NCBI GenBank assembly: GCA_034359265.1
Contig: CP136890.1
Location: forward strand, 29,678,501-29,742,500
Origin: Canna indica
Taxonomy: Eukaryota; Streptophyta; Magnoliopsida; Zingiberales; Cannaceae
Length of the DNA stretch: 64,000 bases
Reading direction: 5' to 3'
Shown here one piece after another: positions 22,269-33,544 of the stretch. Position 1 is the first letter of the stretch. Each line of letters starts with the position of its first letter. A model generated the notes under the pieces. It had not been told where the DNA came from, made no database searches, and saw only the letters and a list, made by a program, of their open reading frames with translations. The position numbers and the translations under genes were made by a program.

Positions 22269-22457
22269 GCATCCATATATTTAGAAAATAATCATAGTGA
22301 GTTGATACGTTTCACGTACGCATCGACGAGTCTAAGTTTTAATTTTGCAAAACCTTAGATTCGTTCGGGGATTGTATGTTCATGTAAACGAAGTAATTGA
22401 TCTTTTATATGATGTACAATCCTTGAATTATCCCTAATTGGATAATTTGGGAACATA

Positions 22458-22643
22458 GTTATTTATGTTGCACTTAATTTATTTCTTTTAGTCATTATTC
22501 ATATTTAAATTTTGGCTTGTATCTCCCTTGTCCTCCGATACACACCCAGATGATATGCGTATTTGGAGAACTGTAGGGAGATGCTGCCGAAATTTAGAAT
22601 AAAGTTAAGGACTAAAAGAAATACTAAGTGCAATATAAATAAC
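22458..22643 (+). repeat. 186-bp inverted repeat before the transposase start (CACTA-3)
   Basis: The left end gttatttatgttgcactta pairs with the right end aagtgcaatataaataac. Inner stretches also pair, such as atttcttttagtc with ggactaaaagaaat and gcgtatttggag with ctccgatac. The whole can form one long imperfect hairpin. It lies 74 bases upstream of the transposase ATG at 22718. Equivalent structures occur at 38691-38877 and 60607-60794. Confidence 0.85.
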
Positions 22644-22717
22644 ATGAATCCTGAATGGAATAAGACAATCCCACATAAAGACATTACCTAAAAATATTGC
22701 CAACTTTTTGACAGAAT

Positions 22718-24566
22718 ATGTCGGGCGACCGAAGTTGGATGTACCGACGAATTCATCGTGGAGCTATAATGGACGAATTTTGAGTAGGCGTAACTTACTT
22801 CTTAAATTTTGCCTAATCGAATCAAAAAAAAATTTATGGTGATAAAATCCAATGTTCGTGCCGAAAATATTCGAACATAAGATTTTTGGACCGAGAAATT
22901 GTCACAATGCATCTGTATACAAAAGGATTCACACCAAGATATTTTATATGAAATTGTCATGGGAAGTCACATCAAGTCGGGACGTCGAGCAAACCTCTTG
23001 TTCAAACTCATGGTGAATCATCTACTATGGTTGTTTCTTCTTCCAATCCACCTAATCCTTATAGAACAATGATTCTGGATAGTCTTGGCGGACAATTCCA
23101 TTTAAATGACAATGTTGAGTCAGTGATTGAGACAGTGCAGCTACCAGATACTACGACAGTTGAAGTAACTGAAGAATAACTTGCGATACAAATTGTATTG
23201 CCGAATAAGGAGGCTGTAGAATTTCACGAGATGTTGAAAGCTGCCGATGAACCTTTGTATGAGAATTGTCCTAAATATACAAGATTTTCGGTAATGACGC
23301 AACTCCTAAACATTAAGTCCGACTATAATATCAACAGGGTTGCGTTTGATCGGATTGCATGCTTTATCAATGGTATGCTACCTCCAGATAACAAGTTTGA
23401 GCCAACTTTTTATAAGATAAAAAAGTTGATGAGGAAATTGAGACTTGGGTACGAAAAGATACACGCATGCCCAAATAACTGCATTTTATATTATAAAGAA
23501 AATGCACAGTTGGAGCAATGCCTAGTATGTGAACATCCCCGTTACAAGGAGAAGAAATCGGTTCGACAAAACATATCCCCTTTAAGGTGCTTCGGTATTT
23601 TCTACTAACACCGAGGCTCCAAAGGTTATTCATGTCGGAAAAGGCTGCCCCCTTATATGAGTTGGCATGTAAGAAGTCGTGAATATACAATAATGACTCA
23701 TCCATCTGACAGTGAAGCATAGAAATATTTGGATAGATGTTATCCTTTATTTGCTAGGGATATTAGAAATATCTAGTTGGGATTGTGCACGGATGATTTT
23801 AATCCGTTTGATAATTCGGCAACTACGTATTCAGTATGGCCAGTGCTGCTAACAGTTTATAATTTCCCAACCTCAATATGTATAAAAGATGAATTTATCT
23901 ATCTTTCGATGATGATTTCGGGTCCTAGGGGTCATCGGAAAGAAATTGACGTATTTCTCCGACCCTTAATTGATGAACTAAAAACATTATGGTATGAGGG
24001 AGTTGTCACTTATGATTGTCACCGGAAGCAAAACTTCACTTTACAAGTTGCTATATTATGGACAATCAATGATTTTCCGGCCTACGACATGTTGTCTGGT
24101 TGGAGCACACATGAGCGACTCTCTTGTCTGTATTGCATGGAACACTCAAAAGCCTTCAGTTTTGATAACAGTCGAAAAATTTTCTTCTTTGATTGTCATC
24201 GCTGGTTCCTATCGTCTAACCATCAGTATCGAAGGGATCGTGACAAATTTACTAAGGGTAGAGTCAAAAGATATGAGCCACCACCGATGTTGTTTGGTGA
24301 ACAGATGTTAGCACGTGTTGAATTGCTTTCAGAGGTGACTTTTGGTCAGAATGTAAGAATTTTAGGCTTTGATCAAACACATAATCGGATAAAAAAAATA
24401 TCTTTTGGGAATTGCCGTATTGGAGTTCATTATTGATTCGGCATAATTTAGACGTCATGCACATTGAAAAAAATATGTTTGATAATATTTTTAACATCGT
24501 GATGGATATTTCTGGCAAAACTAAAGATAATGTGAAAGCCCGACATGATGTGAAAATACTTTGTAC
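22718..24566 (+). pseudogene. CACTA-3 tnp2 transposase, N-terminal two-thirds
   Basis: It starts MSGDRSWMYRR, the transposase-associated domain, with an early stop after MDEF. Further frames give MILDSLGGQFHLNDNV, LPNKEAVEFHEMLKAADEPL, YENCPKYTRFSVMTQLLN and IHACPNNCILYYKENAQ. After a gap, the tnp2 catalytic region reads GLCTDDFNPFD, TYSVWPVLLTVYNFP, DEFIYLSMMISGPRGHRKEI, DVFLRPLIDELKTLW and HERLSCLYCMEHSKAF. Last come HNLDVMHIEKNMFDNIFNI and SGKTKDNVKARHDVKI. The DUF4218 and DUF4216 regions are missing, so it is non-autonomous. Confidence 0.88.
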
Positions 24567-24571
24567 GAGGC

Positions 24572-24990
24572 CTTTCAAATGCAGGCTTCAACTATCAATT
24601 CAGTTCAATTATAGTATACCGTCAAACTCGGGTTAAGTTTCCCGTTAAATTGCTGACCTGACATTGCTGATGTGTCAATCTAAGTCCAGTCAGCCATTAA
24701 TTTAATATGTAAAAATTAGGTAAGCTAACGTATACTTACCTATATATTTGAGTTAATTAATGAATATATCACGACTTTTACCGAAATTCCCAAATCTATC
24801 ACGACTTTTTATTTGTTTCAAATGCAAGCTTCAATTCTCAATTTGTTTCAATTATAGCACACCGTCATACCGCAGTTAAGTTTTCTGTTTGCCTGCTGAC
24901 TTAGGCAAAGATGATGTGTATTAATAAATCCAATTAACTAATATTTTAAAATAAAAAATAAAGAAGTTTACTTGTATTATTAAATATATT
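24572..24990. repeat. ~245-bp tandem duplication replacing the tnp2 tail
   Basis: The segment beginning tttcaaatgcaggcttcaa at 24572 is followed about 245 bases later by a diverged copy (tttcaaatgcaagcttcaa at 24818). Each contains aattatag...accgtca and a gctgac block. It may be part of a Mutator-like element inserted in the transposase. No terminal duplication was found. Confidence 0.6.
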
Positions 24991-25299
24991 ATTTATCAAT
25001 ATCTCCCTCCTCATCACCCCCTCCCTCCTCCTTCGCCGCTGCCCCGCTCACCCCTCCACCGGCGCCGCCGCCATGACCACGAGACCCTCTCCACTGCCAA
25101 CGCCGACCACAATCACCAGGCAAGTCAGAAACACCATTCAGAGAGAGAGAGAGAGAGAGAAAGAGAAGAGAAGGGGGAAGCATCGTTCTAAGTTGCTTCA
25201 TTGGCGAACCCCCTCACAAGATGTGATCTTTATCTTCGTCATTGTTCCTCTGTTAATGAAAGATCGCTGCTTTTCTCATGTCCGTGACCTGACGATTCT
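24991..25299. other. GC-rich fragment, function unknown
   Basis: A C-rich then proline-coding stretch with a (GA)n run at 25138-25160 is followed by AT-rich sequence. It resembles the start of a host gene picked up by a transposon, but no domain is recognisable. It ends where Copia A begins. Confidence 0.3.
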
Positions 25300-26079
25300 A
25301 CATGCTTGAATCGTTAAGGAAGTTAAGTTATATATATTTGTTCTTGTTTTATCTTCTATGATTCATGACCTGATGATTTACCATATATATTTATGCCATA
25401 AATTCTCATATGAGAACTGTAGTTTTCATGAATCATGATTTTACAACAAACTGTTGATTACACTGTTTCCATCAATCCAATAAAAAAAATTTACTTCGGA
25501 TGCGGCAGTCTATGCCGAAGGATGCATCCATTGTCCTTCTTCTTCCTCATGCTTCGGTTGTCGCAGGCGGCTTCAAAAGTAGTCATCTCTCCGTTGGACA
25601 GCGATCGTCGGTGTTCTTTGCTCAGCACCTGTCTCCACATCGCCGCCCGGTGTCGGCGTTATTGTCGTCGCCGCATGAGGACGAACGTCGTCATGTAGTC
25701 CGATGTGGGAGAGATGGATGTCGCGCCTCTTCCTCCTCTTGTCGCCAACTCTCGCTGGCATCATGATCGCCGGCGTCTTAGGGTGGGCAGCGATGGCATT
25801 GAAAGGGGAACTGGGGTTGGTCGGCGGCGTCTCTCTAGTGTGGGCGACATGAGGGAGGCGGCGGCTGGATCGTGGGGAGAGGAGTTAGGGAGTTAGGTTT
25901 TATTTCATTAGGTAGATGGGTTTAAATAGTGGGTCGGATCCGGGTTTATTAAGTTGAAATCCGGATCCATTCAAATTTAAAAAAAGAAAAAGAAAAAGAA
26001 AAGGACAATACCCGACCCACTTTTTAAGTGAAAACCCGACCCATTAACTGGTCTAATTTTCAAATTGAACCGGTTCAAC

Positions 26080-26400
26080 CTTATATACTATGGTTTTGCA
26101 ACAGGTTTAGTAACATAGGGTCTGGTTCACTGAAATTAGGTTTGGTTTAGTGCAATCGGATCCGATTCAGCATTGGTTTAGGTCAAATTTCCATAGTTCA
26201 GCACCGTTTCAGGTCAATTTAGGTCGGTTCAGTGCATTTTTAAGCGGTTCATTAGGATTTTTGATTGGTTCATTAAATTTAGCTTATGGTTTAGCATAAT
26301 TTCAACTGGTTCAATACAATTAGCATTAGGATTAACCTAATTTAGTCTTAATCAGATCAAATTAACATTGGTTCAACACATATTTGACCTCTTTATTGTA
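26080..26400 (+). repeat. Degenerate GGTTCA/GGTTTAG array in Copia A leader
   Basis: About 320 bases are filled with the cores ggttca, ggtttag and ggttcagt at roughly 20-30-base spacing. The same array lies at the same place in Copia B (about 49370-49690), so it belongs to the family. Confidence 0.75.
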
Positions 26401-26439
26401 GTTTAACCAATTTAACATGAAATAAAATAATAGCCCATC

Positions 26440-27510
26440 ATGTCTAATGTTTTGAAATATGTTGATTTGAAACAATATCTCGCCAAAGCGAACTCTCTTA
26501 TGTAGAATTAACATATTTTAGAACATAAAAGATATTTGCATGTCTGAAATTCATGCGAGTAGTGATAGACCCAAAGGAAGGTTACTACTTGACCGGATTT
26601 CTTGTGGACAAGGTTAATCCTACGGTAATAAATATGTGATGATCATAAGGTTTTTCATGTGGACAAAAGTCGGTCCAAAGAAAGGCTTCTTGTTTGACAG
26701 GACTGATTGTCAATATTTGATTACTGCATTGAGAGTACCGCTTACAAATTGACATTTTTATCCAAAGATGAAGTGTCAATTTTGTACTTGGTATCTTGTA
26801 ATGGGACCTATTATTATTTATTTCTCTTTTGCTTTAATTATTTATTGAGCTGATTATATTATTATTTTGTTTTATTCTCTATTCAGCTGATATTTCTGCT
26901 TCTTCAAAATACATTGCCTCATTTAATTATATCCCTAATCTAACTAGCACAAAATTTAAAGTTCCTACTTGTTTCTTTTGCAAGATTAGTGGGCATGAAA
27001 AGTCTAATTGTACCAAGTATCATGCTTGGTGTGCTAAGAAAGACACTTTTCTCACTCTAGCTTGTTCTGAAGTGAATTTGACTTCTGTACCCATAGACAC
27101 TTGATGGATAGATTCTGGTACTAATTTCCACATTAGTGTGTCTATGCAAGGTTGCCTGAGTTGCCGAACGCCAAATGATGCTGAAAGATTCATCTATGTG
27201 GGCGATGGCAAATCAGTCAAAGTTGAAGCTATATGCACTTTTAGGTTATTATTAAGGATCAAATCCTATTTGAACTTAAAAGAGACTTTTGTAGTTCCGT
27301 CTTTTAGACGAAATTTGATTTCTATTTCCGTATTGGACAAATCTAGTTATTCTTGTTCATTTGGAAATGAAAAATTCAGTTTCTCTCTTGGTCCAAATAT
27401 TATTGGCACCGGTTCTTTATCCTGCGATGATAACCTTTACATGCTTGATGTAATTACTTCATTTAATGAAACCTTGCATACCAGTTCACATGGTACAAAA
27501 TGAAAATTAA
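26440..27510 (+). pseudogene. Copia A gag and protease
   Basis: The gag start reads MSNVLKYVDLKQYLAKANSL and then breaks down in many stops. The zinc knuckle CFFCKISGHEKSNC (CX2CX4HX4C) is at about 26968-27010. Protease follows: WIDSGTNFHIS, with a stop in the codon just before WIDSG, carries the catalytic aspartate. The open frame from 27138 includes RFIYVGDGKSVKVEA and SFRRNLISISVLDKSSYSCS, typical of copia protease. It ends at a stop before integrase. Confidence 0.85.
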
Positions 27511-27512
27511 CT

Positions 27513-28680
27513 TATGAGAATTTTGCAATTTTGTGGCACAAGCGCTTTGGTCATATATCCAAGCAAAGGATACAAAGGCTTGTGTCTGACGGAATTCTTG
27601 ATATTCCTGATGCTACGGACTTTGAGGTCTGTATTGAGTGCATTAAGGGAAAACAGACAAACATTAGGGGATCAGGTACTAATAGGAGTTCAAATATCTT
27701 AGAATTTATTCATACAGATGTTTGTGGACCTTTCCCTACGGCTTCTTGGAATGGTCAACAATATTTTATAACGTTCATAGACGATTACTCCAGATATGAG
27801 TACCTATATCTAATCAGTGAGAAGTCTCAATCACTGGATGTGTTCAAGTCCTTTAAGGCTGATGTTGAAAATCAACTTGGTAAAAGGATTAAGGCTGTTA
27901 GATCTGACCGTGATGGTGAGTACCATGGCAGATATGACGGATCAAGTGAACAACATCCAGGACCTTTCGCTAAGTTCCTAGAGGAATACGGTATCATCTC
28001 ACAGTACACCATTCTAGGGAGTCCTACCATGAATGGTGTTGCTGAAAGACGAAATAAGACTCTTAAGGATATGGTGAGGAGCATGATTAGTCATTCTATA
28101 TTACCAGAGTCCTTCCGGGGAGAAGCAAAGCACTTAAGATTACAGCTCACATTCTGAATAGAGTACCAACTAAAACAGTACAAAAAACCCCTTATGAGTT
28201 ATGGACGAGCAAGAAGCCTAGTCCAAGATATTTGCATATTTGGGATTGTTCTGCTGAGGCCAGGCCATATCAGCCAAATGAAAAGAAATTGGACCCTACA
28301 ACGGTTAGCTGCTATTTTGTTTGGTACTCTGAGAGATCTAAGGGGTATAAATTTTATGAACCCACAAATAGGACATTCTTTGAGACGAGAAATGCCCAAT
28401 TCTTTGAAGATATTGAGTTTGGGGGGGGGGAGATAAGGTTAAGGAGGTTGTCTTTGAAGAGGAATTTGTTTCTCTTCCTATGGTTGTTGTTCTTATTTCT
28501 GAGCAGACAATAAATTTGGAACCACAAGACAACATTGGAATACTCCCCATTGAGCCTCAAGAGTTCACTCCCGAGGAATCTATCTACGAAAAACAAACTC
28601 AACAATCTCAAGAACAGATGCCATTAAGGAGATCCACTAGAGAGAGGAGAAGTGCAATTTCGGATGATTACATTGTATTT
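27513..28680 (+). pseudogene. Copia A integrase
   Basis: LWHKRFGHISKQRIQRLV and CIECIKGKQT form the HHCC zinc finger. EFIHTDVCGPFPTASWNGQQ, FITFIDDYSRY and AVRSDRDGEYHGR supply the first two acidic residues, and SPTMNGVAERRNKTLKDMVR the third, so the triad is intact. Frame breaks occur near 28125 and at a G10 run (28421-28430). The C-terminal part reads TPYELWTSKKPSPRYLHIWD and KLDPTTVSCYFVWYSERSKG, then an acidic linker with LRRSTRERRSAISDDY. Confidence 0.88.
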
Positions 28681-30165
28681 CTCCAAGAGCATGAGGCTGA
28701 CATCGATATGATGGAAGATGATCCAATAAACTTTTGTCAAGTTATGCAAAGCCCTAACTCTCAAAAGTTGATTGATATCATGAATGAGGAGATTAAGTTT
28801 ATGCAGCATAATGACGTTTGAGATATTGTCAAGTTTCCTGAAGGTGTGAAACCCATTGGTTGCAAATGGATTTTTAAAACCAAGAGGGATTCAAAGGGTA
28901 ATGTGGAAAGGTATAAGGCTCATCTTGTTGCAAAAGACTTTACTCAAAAGGAAGACATTGATTATAAAGAGACTTTCTCTCCGGTTTCTTCGAAAGACTC
29001 TTTCAGGATTATAATGGCACGTATAGCTCATTTTGATCTTGAGCTACATCAAATGGATGTAATGTGGGCGTTTCTCAATGGTGACATTGATGAAATGATT
29101 TATATGGTGCAACCAGAAAATTTTGTGTCGGGAGACCCAAATAAGATGGTTTGCAAATTAAAGAAATCCATCTACGGGCTAAAGCAAGCTTCTCGTCAGT
29201 GGTATCATAAATTTCATCAAGTCATTATCTCATTTGGCTTTGAGATAAATGTGGTTGATGAATGCATATACCCTAAGTTTAGTGGGAGCAAGTATATTTT
29301 CTTGGTATTGTATGTCGATGACATCTTACTTGCGAGTAATGATATAGCCTTATTGCACGAAACCAAGAGATTTTTATCGAAGAAATTCTAAATGAGACAT
29401 CTTTTGTATTAGGAATCCAGATACACCGAGATCGCTCTCTGGGTATCCTTGGATTATCACAAAAGAACTATATCGATAAGGTGCTCACAAGATTCGGCAA
29501 GAAGGATTGTAAACCAGGTCATACCCCTGTTGATAAAGGAGACAAATTTAGTCTCAACCAGTGCCCCAAGAATGAATTTGAGCAGAAAGAAATGCAAAAG
29601 ATTCCCTATGCATCTGCTGTAAGTTGTCTGATGTATGCTGAAGTGTGTACGCGTCCGGATATTGCGTACATTGTTGGGATATTGGGCAGATATCTAAGTA
29701 ATCCCGGCATGGATCATTGGAAAGCAGCCAAATGGGTTATGCGATGTCTATAGAGAACAAAACATTACATACTCACCTACATAAAGTCAAATCAGCTGGA
29801 GATCATCGGGTATTTTGACTCTGATTTTGCTGGATGTCAAGATAGTCGGAGATCCACTTCTGGCTATGTTTATCTGCTAGTCGGCGGAGCTATTTCTTGG
29901 AGGAGTGTTAAGCAGACACTAACTGCAGCTTCAACCATGGAAGCAGAGTTAATAGCTTGTTACGAGGCATCCAATCTTGGGATATGGCTGCGAAACTTTG
30001 TCACTGGGCTGCGCATTATAGAAGGAATTGAAAGACCATTGAGACTATTCTATGACAACAAATCGACAGTGCTATATTCCAATAACAACAGGAGCTCTTC
30101 GAAATCTAAGCATATCGACATCAAGTTCCTGGTTGTTAAAGAAAGAATTCAGAGTGGCTAGTTAT
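28681..30165 (+). pseudogene. Copia A reverse transcriptase and RNase H
   Basis: After a stop near 28819 the frame gives [75 protein letters not shown] and FLVLYVDDILLASND. The catalytic YVDD is intact. A short deletion near 29391, seen against Copia B, breaks the frame. RNase H is recognisable in YFDSDFAGCQDSRRSTSGY, TLTAASTMEAELIACYEASN and LFYDNKSTVLYSNNN, ending at a stop after KERIQSG. Confidence 0.9.
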
Positions 30166-30628
30166 ATATATCTGCTTACTTAAGGCTTACCACCCGCGGT
30201 CTTTCATGAGCATGTTGCTCATTTAAGTGTTGCATCATGTAATGATACGATGGTTTAGTGGAAGTTTGTAATTTGTTACTGTGCTTTATGAACTTTTTTG
30301 CGGAATAAAGTTTTGATTATTTTACACTCTGAATATTTTATTTTGTTCTCAATACAGTAGGACCAGTTGCAAATAGGCATGTTAGGATCATATTGCATGT
30401 AATTTCTATGTTGTGCACCCATATATGATCTATGTCGTCGAAAATATTAACATTGTGATCATTGATGGATTTAGTCACGATAAATATGACGAAAGTCACT
30501 TTGGTTCATTATTAGTATGATCGATGGACTAGATTGTTGGAGATGCTTGATAATAATAGTGACAACGAGCTCATAAAGTTAGCATGTATAGCTATACGGT
30601 GATACGTTTGTTGGCCCAAGTGAGAGAT

Positions 30629-31060
30629 TGTTGGATTAATTTCTTAAAATCTAATATGGGCCAACACATATCAATAGGAGTGCATCCGTCACTATGAAAA
30701 TTAATGACCCAGATCTTAAGTGATCTAATTGTAATTTATTTGTGGGCCCATGACATCTCAATAATATATGCGATTTAATTGTGCAGATACCATTAGGGGT
30801 AATTTCTATTTTATGATGGGCAAAATTGGAATTAGTATTACCTCAGGTTTTTGATATAAATAGAGGGGTTATGGTCCCTGGGTCATGCACTTGTTTCCAG
30901 TCAAAAATCCCATTATTCAGAGACGTCTTGTGGTCGGTGCATAGACTTGGAAGGCCGCCCCCATCTCTCAAATTTAGCAATGGATTCAGGTACGCTTCCG
31001 TATCTTGTCGTTCTTAATGATTTAGCATGAAGATTCTTGGCTTTCAGATTTAATTCCAAC
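30629..31060 (+). repeat. 3' LTR of Copia A
   Basis: It starts tgttggattaattt after the purine-rich agtgagagat and ends about ttccaac. A TATA box (TATAAATA) is at 30855-30862. It is homologous along its length to the Copia B 5' LTR (48133-48581). Confidence 0.85.
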
Positions 31061-31471
31061 TTTAGAAATTTTCCATCAGAGGCCGCAGGTGGCTAAGAGC
31101 ACGACCGTGTTTATAACTTTGCAGACGGTGGCCATGCACACGCCGTATTAGGGCCACTTGGGGCACCGACCCCTCCCACTGTGGGTGGGAGGCTCTCGAC
31201 ATTGTGGATGCAGGACCAAAGCCGGATAGCGGCCTTAGAGTCCACGATAACTCAGTAGAGAGCGACGATAGAGGAGTAGAGACCGGCGATAGAGGAGCAG
31301 AGACATGCGATGGAGGAGCAGAGACACATGAATGACGAGTTGGGACAGACAATATAGAACTTTCAAGCCCTCCTCACTCAGATTGCAGCTCACTCGGGCC
31401 TTCTACCGATGATGTCGCAGTCGTCCTCCTCCTCGACCCAGTCGCTGTCGACTCCACCGCCTCCGTCGTAG
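31061..31471 (+). pseudogene. CACTA-3 TNPA-like gene, C-terminal remnant
   Basis: Directly after Copia A the sequence resumes with DNA homologous to the last exon of the CACTA-2 TNPA-like gene (62160-62540): the block around gggccacttggggcaccgac is shared almost exactly. The region then has several copies of a gaggagcagagac-type repeat and ends in a serine-rich tail with a stop at 31469-31471. It is too decayed to encode a working protein. Confidence 0.75.
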
Positions 31472-32180
31472 CCGTGAGATTTTGGTTTATTGTATTTTGA
31501 TTATAATTTGATACTTGTTAGCATTCGTTTAAGGCTTAGATACTTGTTTGCTTCCGGTTTGAGGCTTATAGTTGTTTATATACTTATAGTTGTATATATA
31601 TGATATTTTGATACTTGTTTGCCTCCGGTTTGAGGCTTAGATTGATGATATTTAAGTAAAACTTGTATGGTTGGTTGAAAATGTATGTGTATAAGGTTTT
31701 GTGGTTGTAATCTATGATTGAAAATATGTAGTTGTAATCTATGATTTGATGATATCATTGTATATACAGGAATTTCCAAAATTTTAATTTTTTTCGATTA
31801 CAAGATATAACTTCAGCCGCGCCTTACCCATGGCTGCCCGTCACTAAGCCATGACTGAAAGCATATCGTAAATAGCTGATGGCCTGGGCAGCACCAAATA
31901 TCACGGTTGCTAATAATATCACCGACAGCTCACAGCCGCAGCTGATGTGTTTAAATCAGCGACAGCCGCCAAGGGTCATCACTAATGTGTTTAAATCAGT
32001 GACAGCGGCGCCCGTTGTCGCTGATGATTACTTGTGACGGTAGAGGTCGGCCATCACAACTTATCTGAGACGCACACATCAGTGACGACCTTTTGCCACG
32101 ACTCCTGCTGTCCGTGATAGTTTTCACCAATAGTTCAGCCACGACATTAGCCATCGGTGACAACGACAATTCTAGTAGTG
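31472..32180. repeat. CACTA-3 right non-coding and subterminal region
   Basis: AT-rich 3' sequence, including duplicated phrases 'cttgtttgc(t/c)tccggtttgaggctta' near 31540 and 31612. From about 31810 on it carries dense variants of cacggctgat and gccgtcactgat that mirror the left end of the element. Confidence 0.7.
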
Positions 32181-32734
32181 GTATTCGAGATCGTTGAGGA
32201 ATGAATCAACAAGTTGATATTAGGCAAGACTCAAGGTATTTTCGAGCAACACTACCCACTTGACTACTCGACCACAGTGAAGACCACTCGACTATTTTCG
32301 AGCAATAGCTACTGTCGAGCACGCTTGTGCGCCGTCAAGAAACCAGGTAGCCAAGAACTCCTCAACACCTCGAGTCTCTAGAAGCTCCAACGCCGGCGAA
32401 GAAGAGGAATAGAAGATGAAGAAGATGTACGTGCTCCAAGCTCCAACGCCAAATACATGCATACATTAGCGGTGTAAGGTAAAAAGGGCGGTATAAAAAA
32501 GTTACTAGGTTGAAAAGTTTTATGTGTGAACCAGTCCCCATTTTTGTTGAACCGATCCCTATTTTTCTTGAACCGGTCGACCAGGGTTCAAACCAGTAGC
32601 CCGGATGTTTTGAGGGCAAAACCGAAACTTGTGGCATAATTAAGTTATGGATCCGGTAATATCCGGATCTATGTTATGATTTTGAGAAAAAAACCATATT
32701 GAAATTATAAATTTGAGTAACTGCTCAAGGGTTT
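32181..32734. other. No gene seen between CACTA-3 and the LINE
   Basis: It holds tcgag-rich wording near 32200-32340 and AT-rich sequence after it. No conserved frame or element terminus was recognised apart from the CACTA target copy gta at 32181-32183. Confidence 0.4.
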
Positions 32735-33544
32735 GTGCTTTCTATTCCTAGGAGCCTAGCATTGCCACTCCGCAGGACAGGCAGTGCCAACCGCTCCTAC
32801 CATGCAACCTCTACTCTAGGGCAGGTTGCTCCTGCACATCTAGCGCTTGGAGAGGTGGATGCAATGGGTGCTTCGACACCTATCTTGTTCACCTTAATGA
32901 CATTAATTGGACAACAGAGCCTTTCAAAATACTACATGATGAACCACTTAAACCTTGAGTGTGGCAGGCCTCTTCTTGCCATGACTTATGGGATGCTATC
33001 ACTCTTGGCCCATAAAAGCTTTGCTTGTGGGCCTTGCTCTTGCCCAACTGTGGATTAGATGTGGCAATGGGCCGTACCTGGCACGACCTGAAAGTGCAGC
33101 GGGCAAGCCCAGCACGGGCTCGAGCTCGGGCCGGGCCGAAAATTAAGTTTTTTAAATTTTTAAAGGTTTAAAATTAATGGTTACGGGTCAGTTTTGAACT
33201 TGGACCTCTAATTTTATTTAAGATAGCTTAACCATTGAACTAAGCTTTATTATATATTTTTTACACATTTTTTATATGTAACATTGTAACGCAGTACAAA
33301 TTAATAAAAAGATTTAAAAAAAATCAAATTAAAATTAAAATTTTATTTATCTTTAATACAAAAATATTCATCCAATGATAAAACAATTTTTTTAATATTA
33401 TAATAGACCGCACCGTAAAAGGTTGCCTATGTACCTTCTAAAGCTAAACTTGTACTTCCCAATGATTAACTATAGAAGGATCAGGTCTATGTAGTTCTTT
33501 TTACATTTTTAATCACCCGTAGTCCCGGTGATTTAACTTGTACT

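Larger units (their letters stand above)
25300..31060 (+). mobile_element. Copia A: Ty1/copia retrotransposon without 5' LTR
   Basis: It is the same family as Copia B (48133-55061). The alignment begins just after where the primer-binding site should be (gcttgaatcgttaagg at about 25302), so the 5' LTR and primer site are gone. It holds a long leader, decayed gag, protease, integrase, reverse transcriptase, RNase H and a 432-bp 3' LTR. It sits inside CACTA-3 between the tnp2 and TNPA-like segments. All reading frames are broken, though the catalytic motifs of integrase and reverse transcriptase are still present. Confidence 0.9.
21077..32180 (+). mobile_element. CACTA-3: En/Spm transposon (11.1 kb)
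   Basis: Terminal inverted repeat cactactagaat is at 21077 and its complement attctagtagtg ends at 32180. Both sides carry the 3-bp target duplication gta, as expected for CACTA elements. Inside, left to right, are subterminal repeats, a GC-rich hairpin leader, a hairpin array, a 186-bp inverted repeat, a broken tnp2 gene, a 245-bp tandem repeat, an inserted Copia (A), and the tail of a TNPA-like gene. It is the longest of three related CACTA elements in the window. Confidence 0.93.

Noticed and set aside
22035..22358. 107-codon frame across the CACTA-3 hairpin array as a repeat protein
   Set aside because: The opposite strand also stays open, and homologous arrays in CACTA-2 and CACTA-4 differ in unit length and frame, so protein coding is not conserved.
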